Of a DNA stretch of 64,000 bases, positions 9,485-17,955 are shown piece by piece. Origin of the DNA: CAWKOH01 sp963851245 (GTDB taxonomy: Bacteria > Actinomycetota > Acidimicrobiia > Acidimicrobiales > Palsa-688); assembly GCA_963851245.1 (NCBI GenBank), contig CAWKOH010000002.1, positions 434,001 through 498,000 on the forward strand. The letters run 5' to 3'. Position 1 is the stretch's first letter; the number at the start of each line of letters is the position of its first letter. The notes below the pieces were generated by a model, which was not told the origin of the DNA, did not search any database, and was given only the letters and a program-made list of their open reading frames with translations. The translations under genes were made by a program, and so were the position numbers.

Positions 9485-10768
9485 CTACCCGAAGGGGACC
9501 GTCACCGGGCCGGGCAGGGGTGTATAGACGGCAATGAAGTCACGGTCGTCGGGGACGAGGTAGCGGTTGTCCGACTGGTTCGGGTTGGGCCCCACCATCG
9601 TTGGAACGAGACCGGGGTTATGGGTGTAGGTGATGAGAGTGTGCCATTCGGGATTGATGTCGAACTCCATCGCCCGCACCGCGCCGACGTGCTGGAGGAT
9701 CTGCGCCAGGCTGATCACGGTCTGTCCGTCGGCGGCGACGTAGATGAGGTTGCCGCGAGCGTCGATGCCTACGCCAGTGCGCCAGACGCGGGTGCGGCCA
9801 CCGAGCGTGTACCCCCACTGTGCGCTGTCCGGGTTCGTGTCCAAGGTGGGATTCAGCTGCCCGTTCCAGATGATCGGAGCCAGGCTCTGGCGGGCCCACG
9901 CGATGCCCGGCCCCGTGGTGGGGCCGCCGCTCCAGTTCACGATGTCGACGCGACCGTCGCTGTAGCCAACGAGCGTGGCGTTCCCGTCCTTGAGCGGCTC
10001 GTTCATGGCCCCATTGTCGGTCGAGCCGTTGTGGCCGTCCGTGTAGGTGAAGCCACCGTTGAAGGTCGCAAGTAGCCGCGAGCGCTGGCTGTTGGGAACC
10101 ATCATTGGCCCGCGTACGGCCGCGTGCGGCGGCTCGTAGCGGCCCGGATAGTACGCCAGTTCGGTGCGCGTGTGATCGAACCAGGCGACGTAGGCGACAA
10201 GCTGCGGGTAGACTGGGTCGGGGCGATAGGTCGTCACCAGTATCGGTGGGCCGCCGTTGACCGGCGGGCCGGTCGGGTTCCAGACCCCTTCGCCGGGTAG
10301 CTTGTTCGGGAAGACCGGGGTGATGGGCGGCGGCCACGGGGCAGCCTGCGCGGTCGTCGGCGGCGAGCTCCCCCCGACCGTCTGCGGCCTGATCCCGAGC
10401 GTCGGCAGGCTCGTCCGTTGTGGTCCGCCCTTCTTGGGCGCGTGCGCGTTGTAGTACATCTGCTCGATGTGGTCGACCACCCAGTTGCCGTAGGGGACCT
10501 TGTGCCTTACCCATTCCACGCTGTCCACGTTCCACGTCGTGCTCGTGGGCCGCAGCATCCAGGTCGTGTACGAAACACTCGCCCACACCAGCAAAACGCT
10601 GAGGGGTATTGCGACTGCGATCAAGATGCGCCGGCGCCGGCGCCGGCGCCTGAGCCTCGAGGCAGTGCGACGGAACTGTTCCCGGCTCTCCGGACCCTCG
10701 GCCAGGGGCGGGTCGGCCGGTGAGTCGGCCACATCCGGTGACTCGCTCACATCCGGCGGGTCACTCAC
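9485..10768 (-). CDS. Phosphodiester glycosidase (NAGPA domain) family protein, membrane anchored
   Basis: A 427-residue protein with an acidic/proline N-terminus, an Arg-rich stretch of about nine basic residues, one membrane helix (ILIAVAIPLSVLLVWASV) and a large extracytoplasmic domain. The NAGPA-type core is seen in LLATFNGGFTYTDG, GYSDGRVDIVNW, TGVGIDARGNLIYVAADG and AMEFDINPEWHT. The family is named for the mammalian enzyme that uncovers mannose-6-phosphate; bacterial members act on the cell surface on unknown glycan phosphodiesters. Two related genes follow on the same strand (11052-12092 and the truncated 12926-13388). Confidence 0.8.
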   Translation of the reverse strand: MSDPPDVSESPDVADSPADPPLAEGPESREQFRRTASRLRRRRRRRRILIAVAIPLSVLLVWASVSYTTWMLRPTSTTWNVDSVEWVRHKVPYGNWVVDHIEQMYYNAHAPKKGGPQRTSLPTLGIRPQTVGGSSPPTTAQAAPWPPPITPVFPNKLPGEGVWNPTGPPVNGGPPILVTTYRPDPVYPQLVAYVAWFDHTRTELAYYPGRYEPPHAAVRGPMMVPNSQRSRLLATFNGGFTYTDGHNGSTDNGAMNEPLKDGNATLVGYSDGRVDIVNWSGGPTTGPGIAWARQSLAPIIWNGQLNPTLDTNPDSAQWGYTLGGRTRVWRTGVGIDARGNLIYVAADGQTVISLAQILQHVGAVRAMEFDINPEWHTLITYTHNPGLVPTMVGPNPNQSDNRYLVPDDRDFIAVYTPLPGPVTVPFG

Positions 10769-11051
10769 ACCGAGACCAGGGGGGCTCGCCGCATACCGGC
10801 AACCGTAGCCCCCGATTCGTCGTCACGATGGTCGCCTCAGTGGCGTGGTTCGCCGATGTCCATCGGTACGCGGAGCTTGGGAGATCCTGAGCACTCGAAC
10901 ATGATCTCAACCGCGCGGTGCACCGCGCTCGAGGCCGGACGTCGCCGCGGGTGAGACTTTGCCAAAATTTAACCTGCTCGAAGCGAGCATCGGTGCGGCG
11001 CCAAGTTCGCCCGGGGCGGGGGCGCGGCAGCGGCGGTTGCAGAACTTGTGA
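10769..11051. other. Spacer between two NAGPA genes
   Basis: About 280 bases with no gene. It should hold the promoter of the 9485-10768 gene; no clear promoter elements are visible in this GC-rich stretch. Confidence 0.3.
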
Positions 11052-12092
11052 TCAGGGGCCTGCGAGCACGGTCACATAGTCCCGGCTCCAGCCCTCGAGG
11101 TACTGGTTCGCGGGACGATTCTGGTTGGGGACCGCGGCGCTGAGCGGGCCACCCGGCGACGGTGCTGTGTCAGCCTGAACCCATTCGGGGTTGATGTCGG
11201 ACTCCATGGCGGTCACTGCGCCGGCCGACACGAGTGCGTTCGCCAGGTCCGACGGGAGGGCCCTCATACTGCCCGCGTAGAGGATGTTCCCGCGGGCGTC
11301 GATGCCCACCGCCCCACGGGACGTGAGGTCGCCTCCGCCGAGGGTCGCTCCCCAGGCCCTCACGTCGCCCGCATTGGGGCTCACCTGGCCCCCCGACACC
11401 AGCGGGGGCAGACACTGGCGAACGCTGTAGACGGCCGCCCCGGCCGGCGGGAAATTTTGTCCCCACACACCCATCGAAGCGTGGCCGTTCGGGTCGAGAA
11501 CGAGGCTGGTCATGCCGCTGATGAGTGGGACGAGCACCTGGCCGGCCACTTCCATGCCTCCCACGCCGCAGGGCAAGCATCCTGCGCCCATCAAGAAGCC
11601 CCCGTTGAACGCTGCGAGCAGCTGCGCGTGTTCAACGGCCCCAATGGCCGGCTGGGCGTCGGCAGGCAAGGCGCCACCACCGGTCGGCGGATCCCTGGTC
11701 CCGACGTGCAATGCGTAGTGCACGAGGCCTGCGTGGAACCGCAGCACGGCGACCGAGTCGCCGTCGGACTGCTGTGAGCTATAAGAGTCAACCGCGATCC
11801 CCGAGGGGAGCCGACTGACGACGGTCCACCCCGCCTGCTCGGTGGTCGTCGTGGTCGGAGCCGAAGTGGTCGCCGTGCTCGGCGCTGAAGTGGTCGTGGT
11901 GCTCGGCGCGGCGTGAACCGGCGTCGGGGCGGTCGTGGCCACGTTGTGGGGCGCCCCCACAGGTGAGGAGGACGAGCAAGCTGCAAACCCAAGCCCGGCC
12001 ACCCCGAGAGCGAGCACGATGCTGATCGCGCCGTGGCGCGCAGGGCGGCGTCGGCGCGACCTTGTGGGAATGTGCTGTCTGGCCCCGAGCAC
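11052..12092 (-). CDS. Phosphodiester glycosidase (NAGPA domain) lipoprotein
   Basis: A 346-residue paralogue of 9485-10768. The N-terminus has basic residues, a hydrophobic stretch (ISIVLALGVAGLGFAAC) and a lipobox ending in Cys, followed by a Thr/Ser/Pro-rich linker, so it is probably a lipoprotein. Core motifs are LLAAFNGGFLMGAGCLPCGV, AVGIDARGNILYAGS and AMESDINPEWVQ. The last two match GVGIDARGNLIYVA and AMEFDINPEWHT of the neighbour. The extra Cys pair (CLPC) is typical of shorter bacterial members. Likely exported to the outer face of the membrane; substrate unknown. Confidence 0.8.
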   Translation of the reverse strand: MLGARQHIPTRSRRRRPARHGAISIVLALGVAGLGFAACSSSSPVGAPHNVATTAPTPVHAAPSTTTTSAPSTATTSAPTTTTTEQAGWTVVSRLPSGIAVDSYSSQQSDGDSVAVLRFHAGLVHYALHVGTRDPPTGGGALPADAQPAIGAVEHAQLLAAFNGGFLMGAGCLPCGVGGMEVAGQVLVPLISGMTSLVLDPNGHASMGVWGQNFPPAGAAVYSVRQCLPPLVSGGQVSPNAGDVRAWGATLGGGDLTSRGAVGIDARGNILYAGSMRALPSDLANALVSAGAVTAMESDINPEWVQADTAPSPGGPLSAAVPNQNRPANQYLEGWSRDYVTVLAGP

Positions 12093-12139
12093 GCTCGTCC
12101 TCCCACCTATGCCGTTGAATGCTACCCCAGAGGCGCTCC

Positions 12140-12411
12140 GCTCCTCGAGGGCGCCCGGGTTAAGGTTCGGCCAATCCTCATTAGCGCCTCCGGGTGACGA
12201 CCCGGTCTTCCAACTCGCCGAGGAATTAGGTCCGACCGGTCTGGCCGCCTATGAAGGGCCAGCAGCGGACGATGATGCACCTCGACGATTCTCGGTCGGG
12301 CCGTCGCCCACGCCGAGAGCCTCGGCGCCGAGCTGGCCGAGATCCAGCCCAGGCGAACGTGCGGGTCATGTTCGATCCAGACGGTCACCCGTTCTGTCGC
12401 GGGATCGACTG
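12140..12411 (+). pseudogene. VOC (glyoxalase-like) protein C-terminal remnant, frameshifted
   Basis: Across shifted frames the plus strand reads a middle like VFQLAEE, MHLDD, then AVAHAESLGAELAEIQPQA and NVRVMFDPDGHPFCRGID before a stop at 12411. This is the usual ending of a single-domain VOC protein (MHLDI...DPAGHPFC). Several indels and no start codon mean no product as sequenced. It sits just upstream of a truncated acetyltransferase on the same strand. Confidence 0.45.
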
Positions 12412-12493
12412 ACGGACAGCGACGCAGATCGGGTGACACAGAGTCGATTTACTCCGACGCCAGCCACCACTGCTGAACATTATGGATGGATGA

Positions 12494-12583
12494 ATGGCAC
12501 CGGTCAGCTCCTATGTGACGCTGCCGCTCAGCCCTGACACATGGGACGACTTTGCCCGGCTGGTGGAGGCTAACAACGGGGCC
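12494..12583 (+). pseudogene. GNAT acetyltransferase, N-terminal fragment cut by IS6 remnant
   Basis: ATG at 12494 gives 30 residues ending VTLPLSPDTWDDFARLVEAN. The LSP-TWDDFA-LVE-NNG pattern is the start of a common actinobacterial GNAT family. The similarity stops where the IS6-derived sequence begins (about 12584), so only the N-terminus is left. Confidence 0.5.
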
Positions 12584-12925
12584 AGGGAGCCGGCGACTTT
12601 CAGGTAGGTTTCGTCGACGAACCACCGGTCGTCCACCGGGTGACGGCAGGGACGGGCCGCGTCGACCAGCAGCGGCGTGAAGCGTTGCACCCATCGATAT
12701 ACGGTGACGTGATCGATTTCTATCCCACGTTCGGCCAGGACCTCCTCGAGGTCGCGATACGACAGCCCGTACCTCAGATACCAGCGCACCGCCAGCAGGA
12801 TCACTTCGGGCGGGAACCGATAACCAGCGAACGCCGACGTCTTCAGCTGGACCACGCGACAGGATCGGCGACGCTTCATCCCGACAGTCTTGCCGTGGAG
12901 AAGCGTCGACCAACGCAACAGAGCC
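12584..12925 (-). mobile_element. IS6-family insertion sequence remnant
   Basis: The minus strand from ATG 12879 encodes FPPEVILLAVRWYLRYGLSY, DLEEVLAERGIEIDHVTVYR and WFVDETYLKVAG. This is the N-terminal third of an IS6/IS26-type transposase up to the first catalytic Asp. The outer end at 12925 carries the standard IS6 terminus GGCTCTGTTGCG. The remaining catalytic region and the second end are missing. It interrupts a NAGPA lipoprotein gene on one side (12926) and a GNAT gene on the other, consistent with an IS6-mediated deletion. Confidence 0.8.
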
Positions 12926-13388
12926 CCTGATCAGGCCAGGAGCCGTAGGGCTGGCCGAAGCCGGCATAAAGCGCGATCCGGCTGGCGGCGCTGTCGACCC
13001 AGGCCACCCCGGCGGGCTGGAGGCCGGCGGCGGGGCGAAGCTGGGTCGTGTACACGGCGTAGCCGCCTGCCAGCTTGTCTCCAGCAGGCTGCCATCGCCC
13101 CTCGCCGGGATTCGCCGGGGACACGACGGGCTGGAGAGCTCTCGGCGCCGGCAGCACCGGTCGCGGCGGCGCGGCCGGCTCGGTGGTGGGCGGACGGCGC
13201 GTCGTCGCCGCCGAGACCGGTATCGGCAGGATCTGAGAACCTTGAGGCCCCCGGGTCACCTGTTTCGTGGGCGCGGGCGGAGCCGCCGATCTCCTCGGCG
13301 TTGAACAGCCAGGCGCGACGACCGCGACGGCGCTGAGCGCGGCGAGGAGAACCGCGGTCGACCCTCGGCGCAAGGGCATGAGTTGCAT
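12926..13388 (-). pseudogene. NAGPA-family lipoprotein truncated by IS6
   Basis: ATG at 13388 gives basic residues, a hydrophobic stretch and lipobox (LLAALSAVAVVAPGC), a Thr/Pro-rich linker, and then PGEGRWQPAGDKLAG and GVAWVDSAASRIALYAGFGQ. The last two parts align with PGEGVWNPTG and YVAWFDHTRTELAYYPGRYE of the gene at 9485-10768. The frame runs into the IS6 end at 12925, so only the N-terminal third remains and the catalytic core is lost. Confidence 0.75.
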
Positions 13389-13519
13389 GATGAGCGTGAG
13401 CGTGGCGGCCGGCGGCTGAGAGGGCGTTGAAAACGGTCAGGCAGCGACTTCCCCGACGACCTTCAGCGTGCTTTCAGCGCCGCCCGGTCACACTGGACCC
13501 CGTGGCCGCGAGATCGCCG

Positions 13520-13822
13520 ATGAGGCAAAGAACGGCGCAGCTGCGCCGCGACGACGGGGTACGCCGGGTCACCCTCGTAACTAGGTGGGTGTCGATGGGT
13601 GCGCTCGCTCTCGTCAGCGTGATCAGCGCTGCCTTGTCCCATGCGCTGCCGGGGCGGTCGGCGCCGGCCGCGACAAGTCCTTCCTCGGGAGCAGCCCCGG
13701 CACGGTCGGTCCCTTCGGGCGCTCCCACCGCGAGCATCCCCACCCTGCAGGCTCCCGCGCAGCCCCCCTCCCCCGCAACCACTCCAGCGTCGGCGCCGGT
13801 GGTGGTCTCGGGAGGGTCATGA
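13520..13822 (+). CDS. Small single-helix membrane protein
   Basis: About 100 residues: a basic N-terminus, one hydrophobic segment (SMGALALVSVISAALSHAL) and a Ser/Pro/Ala-rich extracytoplasmic tail ending PVVVSGGS. ATG 13520 is preferred over an in-frame ATG at 13427 because the upstream residues are Arg-rich and irregular. It lies 28 bases upstream of the ferric-reductase-like gene and is probably its operon partner. A diverged copy of its coding DNA is at 7125-7330 on the other strand. No known family recognised. Confidence 0.5.
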   Translation: MRQRTAQLRRDDGVRRVTLVTRWVSMGALALVSVISAALSHALPGRSAPAATSPSSGAAPARSVPSGAPTASIPTLQAPAQPPSPATTPASAPVVVSGGS

Positions 13823-13850
13823 CGGTCCTTGAAGCCCCCCGGATGAGCCC

Positions 13851-15026
13851 GTGAGTACGGTGGTTTTCGCGGCGGCCGGGCCCAGCCCCCTGTGGTATCT
13901 CACCCGGGGAACCGGGGTGGTCGCTCTCATCCTTCTGACTGCGAGCGTCGTGCTCGGCGTCTTGAACATCAGCCGATGGTCGCGACCCACCTGGCCGCGC
14001 TTTGCCACCTCGGAGCTCCACCGAAACGTGTCCCTGCTGGTGGTTGGCGTGCTCACCATCCACATAGTCACCGCCGAGCTTGACACCTTCGCCCCGGCCG
14101 GATGGTTGGCGGTGGTGGTGCCGTTCGCGTCCCGGTACCGGCCGATCTGGCTGGGTTTGGGCACCCTTGCCTTCGACCTGCTCCTCGCCCTGATCGTCAC
14201 CAGTCTGCTTCGACAACGAATCGGCCACCGGACCTGGCGCGGCGTGCACTGGCTGGCCTATGCGTCGTGGCCTGTCGCGCTGGTTCACGGGCTTGGTACC
14301 GGAACCGACGCCCGCGTGGGCTTCGTCCAGCTCCTCGACGTGATCTGTGCGGCAGCCGTCATCGCCGCCGTCGGGTGGCGGGTGACACAGGCCCGGCCGG
14401 GTCGCCGCCTGACTCTGGGCATCGCCTCAGCGGTCGCGGTCGTCGCGACGGTGTCGTGGGCAGCCAGTGGGCCGCTACAGCCGGGTTGGGCCAAGAAGGC
14501 GGGAACACCCTCCCGGCTGCTCGCCAGCGCGCAAGCGTCGGGGCCTATTAAAAGCTCCGCCGCGCCGCCGGCGGCTCCGTCGCCTTCGGCATCCGCGGGA
14601 GGCAGCGGGGCGATTCCCGCCCTGCCGTTCTCGGCCTCACTGGCCGGTTCGCTCACCCAGATCGGCCCGGGCTCATCCGGAGATATCACGATCACCATCA
14701 CCGCTCGGGTGTCGGGCGCCATGACCGGCACGCTGGACGTCGTGCTGCGCGGCCAGCCCGCCGGCGGCGGGGTCTATCTGCAAAGCAGTGCGGTCACCTT
14801 CGGGCCTACCGACGCCCCCACCCTCTACCGCGGAGAGGTGGTGGCCCTTGACGGCGACCAGCTCGTGGCATCGGTCAAGTCGGTGTCCGCCCGGCCTCTC
14901 GACTTGGGTATCAACTTGCAGATCGACCCCGCTTCCGGCACAGTCCAAGGCACCCTCGAAGCCCAGACCGCTCGACACCAATCAGCGCAGGGTCGCTCCG
15001 GCGAAAACGGCGACAGCGGCCGGTGA
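13851..15026 (+). CDS. Ferric-reductase-like transmembrane protein
   Basis: A 391-residue protein with six to seven membrane helices in residues about 10-205, then a Ser/Pro/Ala-rich linker and a beta-rich extracytoplasmic domain (about 260-375). SPLWYLTRGTGVVALILLTA, ELHRNVSLLVVGVLTIHI and WLAYASWPVALVHGLGTGTD contain the spaced histidines expected to bind haem in ferric-reductase-like domains. Such proteins move electrons across the membrane and often partner with FMN-binding or ApbE proteins, none of which is visible nearby. The GTG start at 13851 follows the small membrane gene closely. Confidence 0.75.
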   Translation: MSTVVFAAAGPSPLWYLTRGTGVVALILLTASVVLGVLNISRWSRPTWPRFATSELHRNVSLLVVGVLTIHIVTAELDTFAPAGWLAVVVPFASRYRPIWLGLGTLAFDLLLALIVTSLLRQRIGHRTWRGVHWLAYASWPVALVHGLGTGTDARVGFVQLLDVICAAAVIAAVGWRVTQARPGRRLTLGIASAVAVVATVSWAASGPLQPGWAKKAGTPSRLLASAQASGPIKSSAAPPAAPSPSASAGGSGAIPALPFSASLAGSLTQIGPGSSGDITITITARVSGAMTGTLDVVLRGQPAGGGVYLQSSAVTFGPTDAPTLYRGEVVALDGDQLVASVKSVSARPLDLGINLQIDPASGTVQGTLEAQTARHQSAQGRSGENGDSGR

Positions 15027-15072
15027 GGCCCACAACGATCGCGCCGGCCGGCGAATACTCGCGGTCGGGATT

Positions 15073-15300
15073 AGTCGACAACCTCAAGACCCCCGACACC
15101 GGCCTCGTGCATGACTTCGGAGGCCGGCGCCGTCATCTGCACCTGCACTTAACCCCGACCCATCCCAGTTGGCTCAACCAGGTCGAGCTGTTCTTCTCGT
15201 ACTCGAACGCCGGTTGCTACGCCGCGGCGAGTTCGACTCGGTCGACCACCTAGCAGAGCGGGTCATTTCTTTCATGAAGGACTACAACCGCAGGGCGGCC
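15073..15300 (+). mobile_element. IS630-type transposase C-terminal fragment
   Basis: Two frames together read VDNLKTPDTGLVHDFG, LHLTPTHPSWLNQVELFF, LERRLLRRGEFDSVDHLAER and VISFMKDYNRR. These are the last catalytic segment and C-terminus of IS630-family transposases (TPTHASWLNQVE is diagnostic). There is no N-terminal part. The fragment begins about 45 bases after the ferric-reductase-like gene and joins a different transposase fragment in frame at about 15300. Confidence 0.75.
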
Positions 15301-15974
15301 ATCCTGCGTCGCCACGGCATCGATCCCTCAAGGCGCCGATCCGGACCCACCTGGTCGGAGTTCCTACGAACGCAAGCGGCGACTATCCTGGCCTGCGACT
15401 CTTTCACCGTCGACACCGTGCTACTTCGGCGTCTCTACGTGCTGTTCTTCATCGAGGTCGACACCGGGAAGGTGTACGTGAGCGGGATCACGGCAAGCCC
15501 GGTGGGGGAGTGGGTGACCCAGCAGTCCCGGAATTTCAGCGTCCTCCTTGCCGACCGCTGCCGAGCAGCCAGGTTCCTCATCAGGGACCGAGACACCAAG
15601 TTCACGGCCAGCTTCGACGAGGTGTTCCGCTGTGACGGCGTGCGAATCATCAAGACCCCGATCCAAGCACCTCGGGCGAACGCTTTCGCCGAGCGCTTCG
15701 TCGGCACCATCCGCCGCGAGTGTCTCGACCGGATGCTGATCTTCAGTCGGCGTCAGCTCGAGGTCGCGCTCGCCGAATACGTCGATCATTACAACCGGCA
15801 TCGCCCGCAGCGGTCCTTGGAGCAGCGACCTCCTCAACATATGGGAGTGGCGCCGAGTCCGATCGAGAATTCCTATCCGACGCATCTTCGGCGAAACGAC
15901 GTTCTCGGCGGGCTCGTTCACGAGTACCGACTCGTGGCGTGAACTAACCGGATGGGGTTGTCGGCACCCACAGG
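15301..15974 (+). mobile_element. rve-type IS (type A), right-end fragment
   Basis: From about 15301 to 15942 the frame encodes the C-terminal two thirds of an rve-type transposase: TVDTVLLRRLYVLFF, FLIRDRDTKFTASFDE, NAFAERFVGTIRRECLDRM and the ending VLGGLVHEYRLVA. DDE residues are present, but the N-terminal helix-turn-helix is missing. The element ends at 15974 with GGCACCCACAGG, the same terminus as the copies at 19180-20358 and 29496-30461. It is fused in frame to the IS630 remnant. Confidence 0.75.
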
Positions 15975-16085
15975 ATAATGCTCTGTTGCGAGGCACTCGC
16001 CGCCCTGATCGGAACGAGTCATTGTGAGAAGCGTAGCTTGGTGCCAATGGAACTACATTTGACCTCCTGACGACCACCCGCAGAA

Positions 16086-17036
16086 CTAGACGAGACCCGG
16101 GGCGACGTCGCGTCCAAATGCCTCCATCTGATCGAGCAGCTCCGACAGGGACCGGTTGAAAAGACGCACGTGTAGGACGTTGGCTCCGGCGGCCGTGGCC
16201 TGCCTGAGGTTCTCGCATACCTGTTCCGGACTGCCGGCGATCAAGGGCCTCCCGTCAGCAAGGTCCGGCGGTGTTCCTACATGGATAAGACCTGGATGGA
16301 AGCCGATGTCGAAGTGGTGGTCTTCTCGACCTGCCCCGTCGGCTTCTTGGCGAATAGTCGAGACTATGTCGGGGAGCTGCTCGATGGGGTTGCCCATCGG
16401 GATGTAACCGTCGCCTCGGCGACCGACCCGTCGCCACGCCGCCGGCCCGCTCCCGCCGATCCATATCGGCAGTTGAGCTTGAGGTGGCTGGGGTCCGATG
16501 CCCACCCTGGTGAAAGCCCAGGCCTTTCCGACAAAGGACGCGTACTCGGGTCCGAAGGTCTCCCGAACGGCGTCGATGGCCTCGTCGAGCAGCCGACCTC
16601 GTCTGTGGTAGTCCACCCCAAGAGCGGCAAATTCAGCTTCGACGTGACCTGCACCCATCCCGAGGATGACCCTGCCCCCCGAGAGGTGATCGAGGGTGGC
16701 GAACGACTTCGCCGTCTGCAGGGGGTGCCGATAAGGCGCGATCCACACCACGGACAACAGGCGCACGCTACTGGTGTGTGCGGCGAGGAAGCCAAGTGTG
16801 GCGACTGTGTCATACCAGGTCGTGGTCATGTGGGCCGCATAGTCGTTGTCGGGAATGGCGACGTGGTCGCAAACGCCGATGAACCGGTGCCCAGTGGCCT
16901 CGGCCTGGCGAGCCACCGCAACCAGATCGTCCACCGTGGCATCCAGTTCCCACTGGGCACGAGTGGTGGCGCTGAGCGTCTGGATCGGAAGTTGCATACC
17001 GTAGGCGACGTCGCCGGGTGAGACAATGCCGGTCAT
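16086..17036 (-). CDS. LLM class F420-dependent oxidoreductase
   Basis: A 316-residue luciferase-like (TIM barrel) protein. Typical strands are RFIGVCDHVAIPDND, VRLLSVVWIAPYRHPLQTAK, LSGGRVILGMGAGH (cofactor phosphate region) and LPIWIGGSGPAAWRRVGRRG. The length and these motifs match the actinobacterial F420-dependent branch, which moves hydride between F420 and unknown organic substrates. A second family member, 17956-18933, lies nearby on the same strand, with a VOC gene between them on the other strand. This pairing is often seen in catabolic or xenobiotic loci. The substrate is unknown. Confidence 0.85.
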   Translation of the reverse strand: MTGIVSPGDVAYGMQLPIQTLSATTRAQWELDATVDDLVAVARQAEATGHRFIGVCDHVAIPDNDYAAHMTTTWYDTVATLGFLAAHTSSVRLLSVVWIAPYRHPLQTAKSFATLDHLSGGRVILGMGAGHVEAEFAALGVDYHRRGRLLDEAIDAVRETFGPEYASFVGKAWAFTRVGIGPQPPQAQLPIWIGGSGPAAWRRVGRRGDGYIPMGNPIEQLPDIVSTIRQEADGAGREDHHFDIGFHPGLIHVGTPPDLADGRPLIAGSPEQVCENLRQATAAGANVLHVRLFNRSLSELLDQMEAFGRDVAPGLV

Positions 17037-17179
17037 GTTGTTAGATGCCGGTTATTGGAATGCTGGTCGGGCACGGGGTGATCGCGATCCGATGGTTGAA
17101 ATGGTGAACTCGCCTTCCGTGGTCGGAGCCGTCTTGCAGATTTAGGACACTATCCCCGGACCGCTATTCCGACAAGGGA

Positions 17180-17340
17180 AGCTACGTTCATCGCCACATC
17201 GGGGTTCTTCGGGACAGCGTCGGGTATGGGATTCGTCACCGAAGCCTGGCTCCGGGAGACCGGGCATACTTGTGGCCGGAATCGACGTGCGCGACACCGA
17301 GGTCGTCGCCGCTCTGGCAAGCCGTGATCCGGCGACAACA
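17180..17340 (+). pseudogene. Short-chain dehydrogenase N-terminal fragment
   Basis: The plus strand reads GTASGMGFVTEAWLRETGH and, after a one-base shift, GIDVRDTEVVAALASRDP. This resembles the Rossmann glycine loop (GxASGxG) and second strand (GIDVRD) of 3-alpha-HSD-type short-chain dehydrogenases. No start or catalytic Tyr-Lys is present, so it is a remnant if real. Confidence 0.35.
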
Positions 17341-17395
17341 GGGCGATCGGTGAGCCCCGCTGTCGGGCTTGTTGAGTCGAAGAGAGGAAGGTGCG

Positions 17396-17854
17396 ATGAC
17401 TACCGATATGACTTATAAGGGCTCGCATTGCGGGATCTGTGTCAGCGATCTCGAGCGGTCGATCCGCTTCTACCGCGACGGTCTCGGCTTCGAGGACGGA
17501 CCGATCTACAGGGTCGGCAACGAATTCGAGGCCAGCCTTGAGGTGGAGGGAGACGGCGAGATCGTCTTGACCTCGCAGTTCCTATCACAGGCGGGCATGA
17601 CGATCGAGCTACTTCATTTCGAGCGTCCAGGAAGCGTTGGGGTGCCGTCGAACAATCGCAATCGCCGTGGCCTGACGCACCTCTCTTTCGAGGTCGAAGA
17701 CGTCGACGCGGCCGCGGCTCGTCTCGAAGCGTTCGAAGGTTCGGTGGTGGCGGGGACGAGGGTCGGCGCCGGTGACCCGACGGCCGTGCAGATCGTGTTC
17801 TTGTCGGATCCAGACGGTCTGCGGGTCGAACTCATGCAGATGCCCGCCGGCTGA
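17396..17854 (+). CDS. VOC (glyoxalase/bleomycin-resistance) family protein
   Basis: A 152-residue single VOC domain of paired beta-alpha-beta units: GSHCGICVSDLERSIRFYRD, then MTIELLHFERPG, LTHLSFEVEDVDAAAARLEA and VFLSDPDGLRVELMQMP. The His in the first strand and Glu in the last (RVELMQ) fit metal ligands of dioxygenase- or lyase-type VOC enzymes. ATG 17396 is chosen because AGAGGAAGG sits five to six bases before it; an upstream TTG would add nine irregular residues. It lies between two F420-type oxidoreductase genes, so a joint degradative role is plausible. Confidence 0.85.
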   Translation: MTTDMTYKGSHCGICVSDLERSIRFYRDGLGFEDGPIYRVGNEFEASLEVEGDGEIVLTSQFLSQAGMTIELLHFERPGSVGVPSNNRNRRGLTHLSFEVEDVDAAAARLEAFEGSVVAGTRVGAGDPTAVQIVFLSDPDGLRVELMQMPAG

Positions 17855-17955
17855 CAGCCACAGCGCTGTTTCCGCGGCTGGATTGCGCCTTTGACACTTC
17901 GTATCGCCCCGAGCCTCCTTAAGCTTAAGTCAACCCGGCTTCGGCATCGCCGGCA

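Noticed and set aside
9618..10586. Long minus-strand Arg/His-rich frame inside the NAGPA gene
   Set aside because: Out-of-frame shadow of a real gene in GC-rich DNA; lacks any motif.
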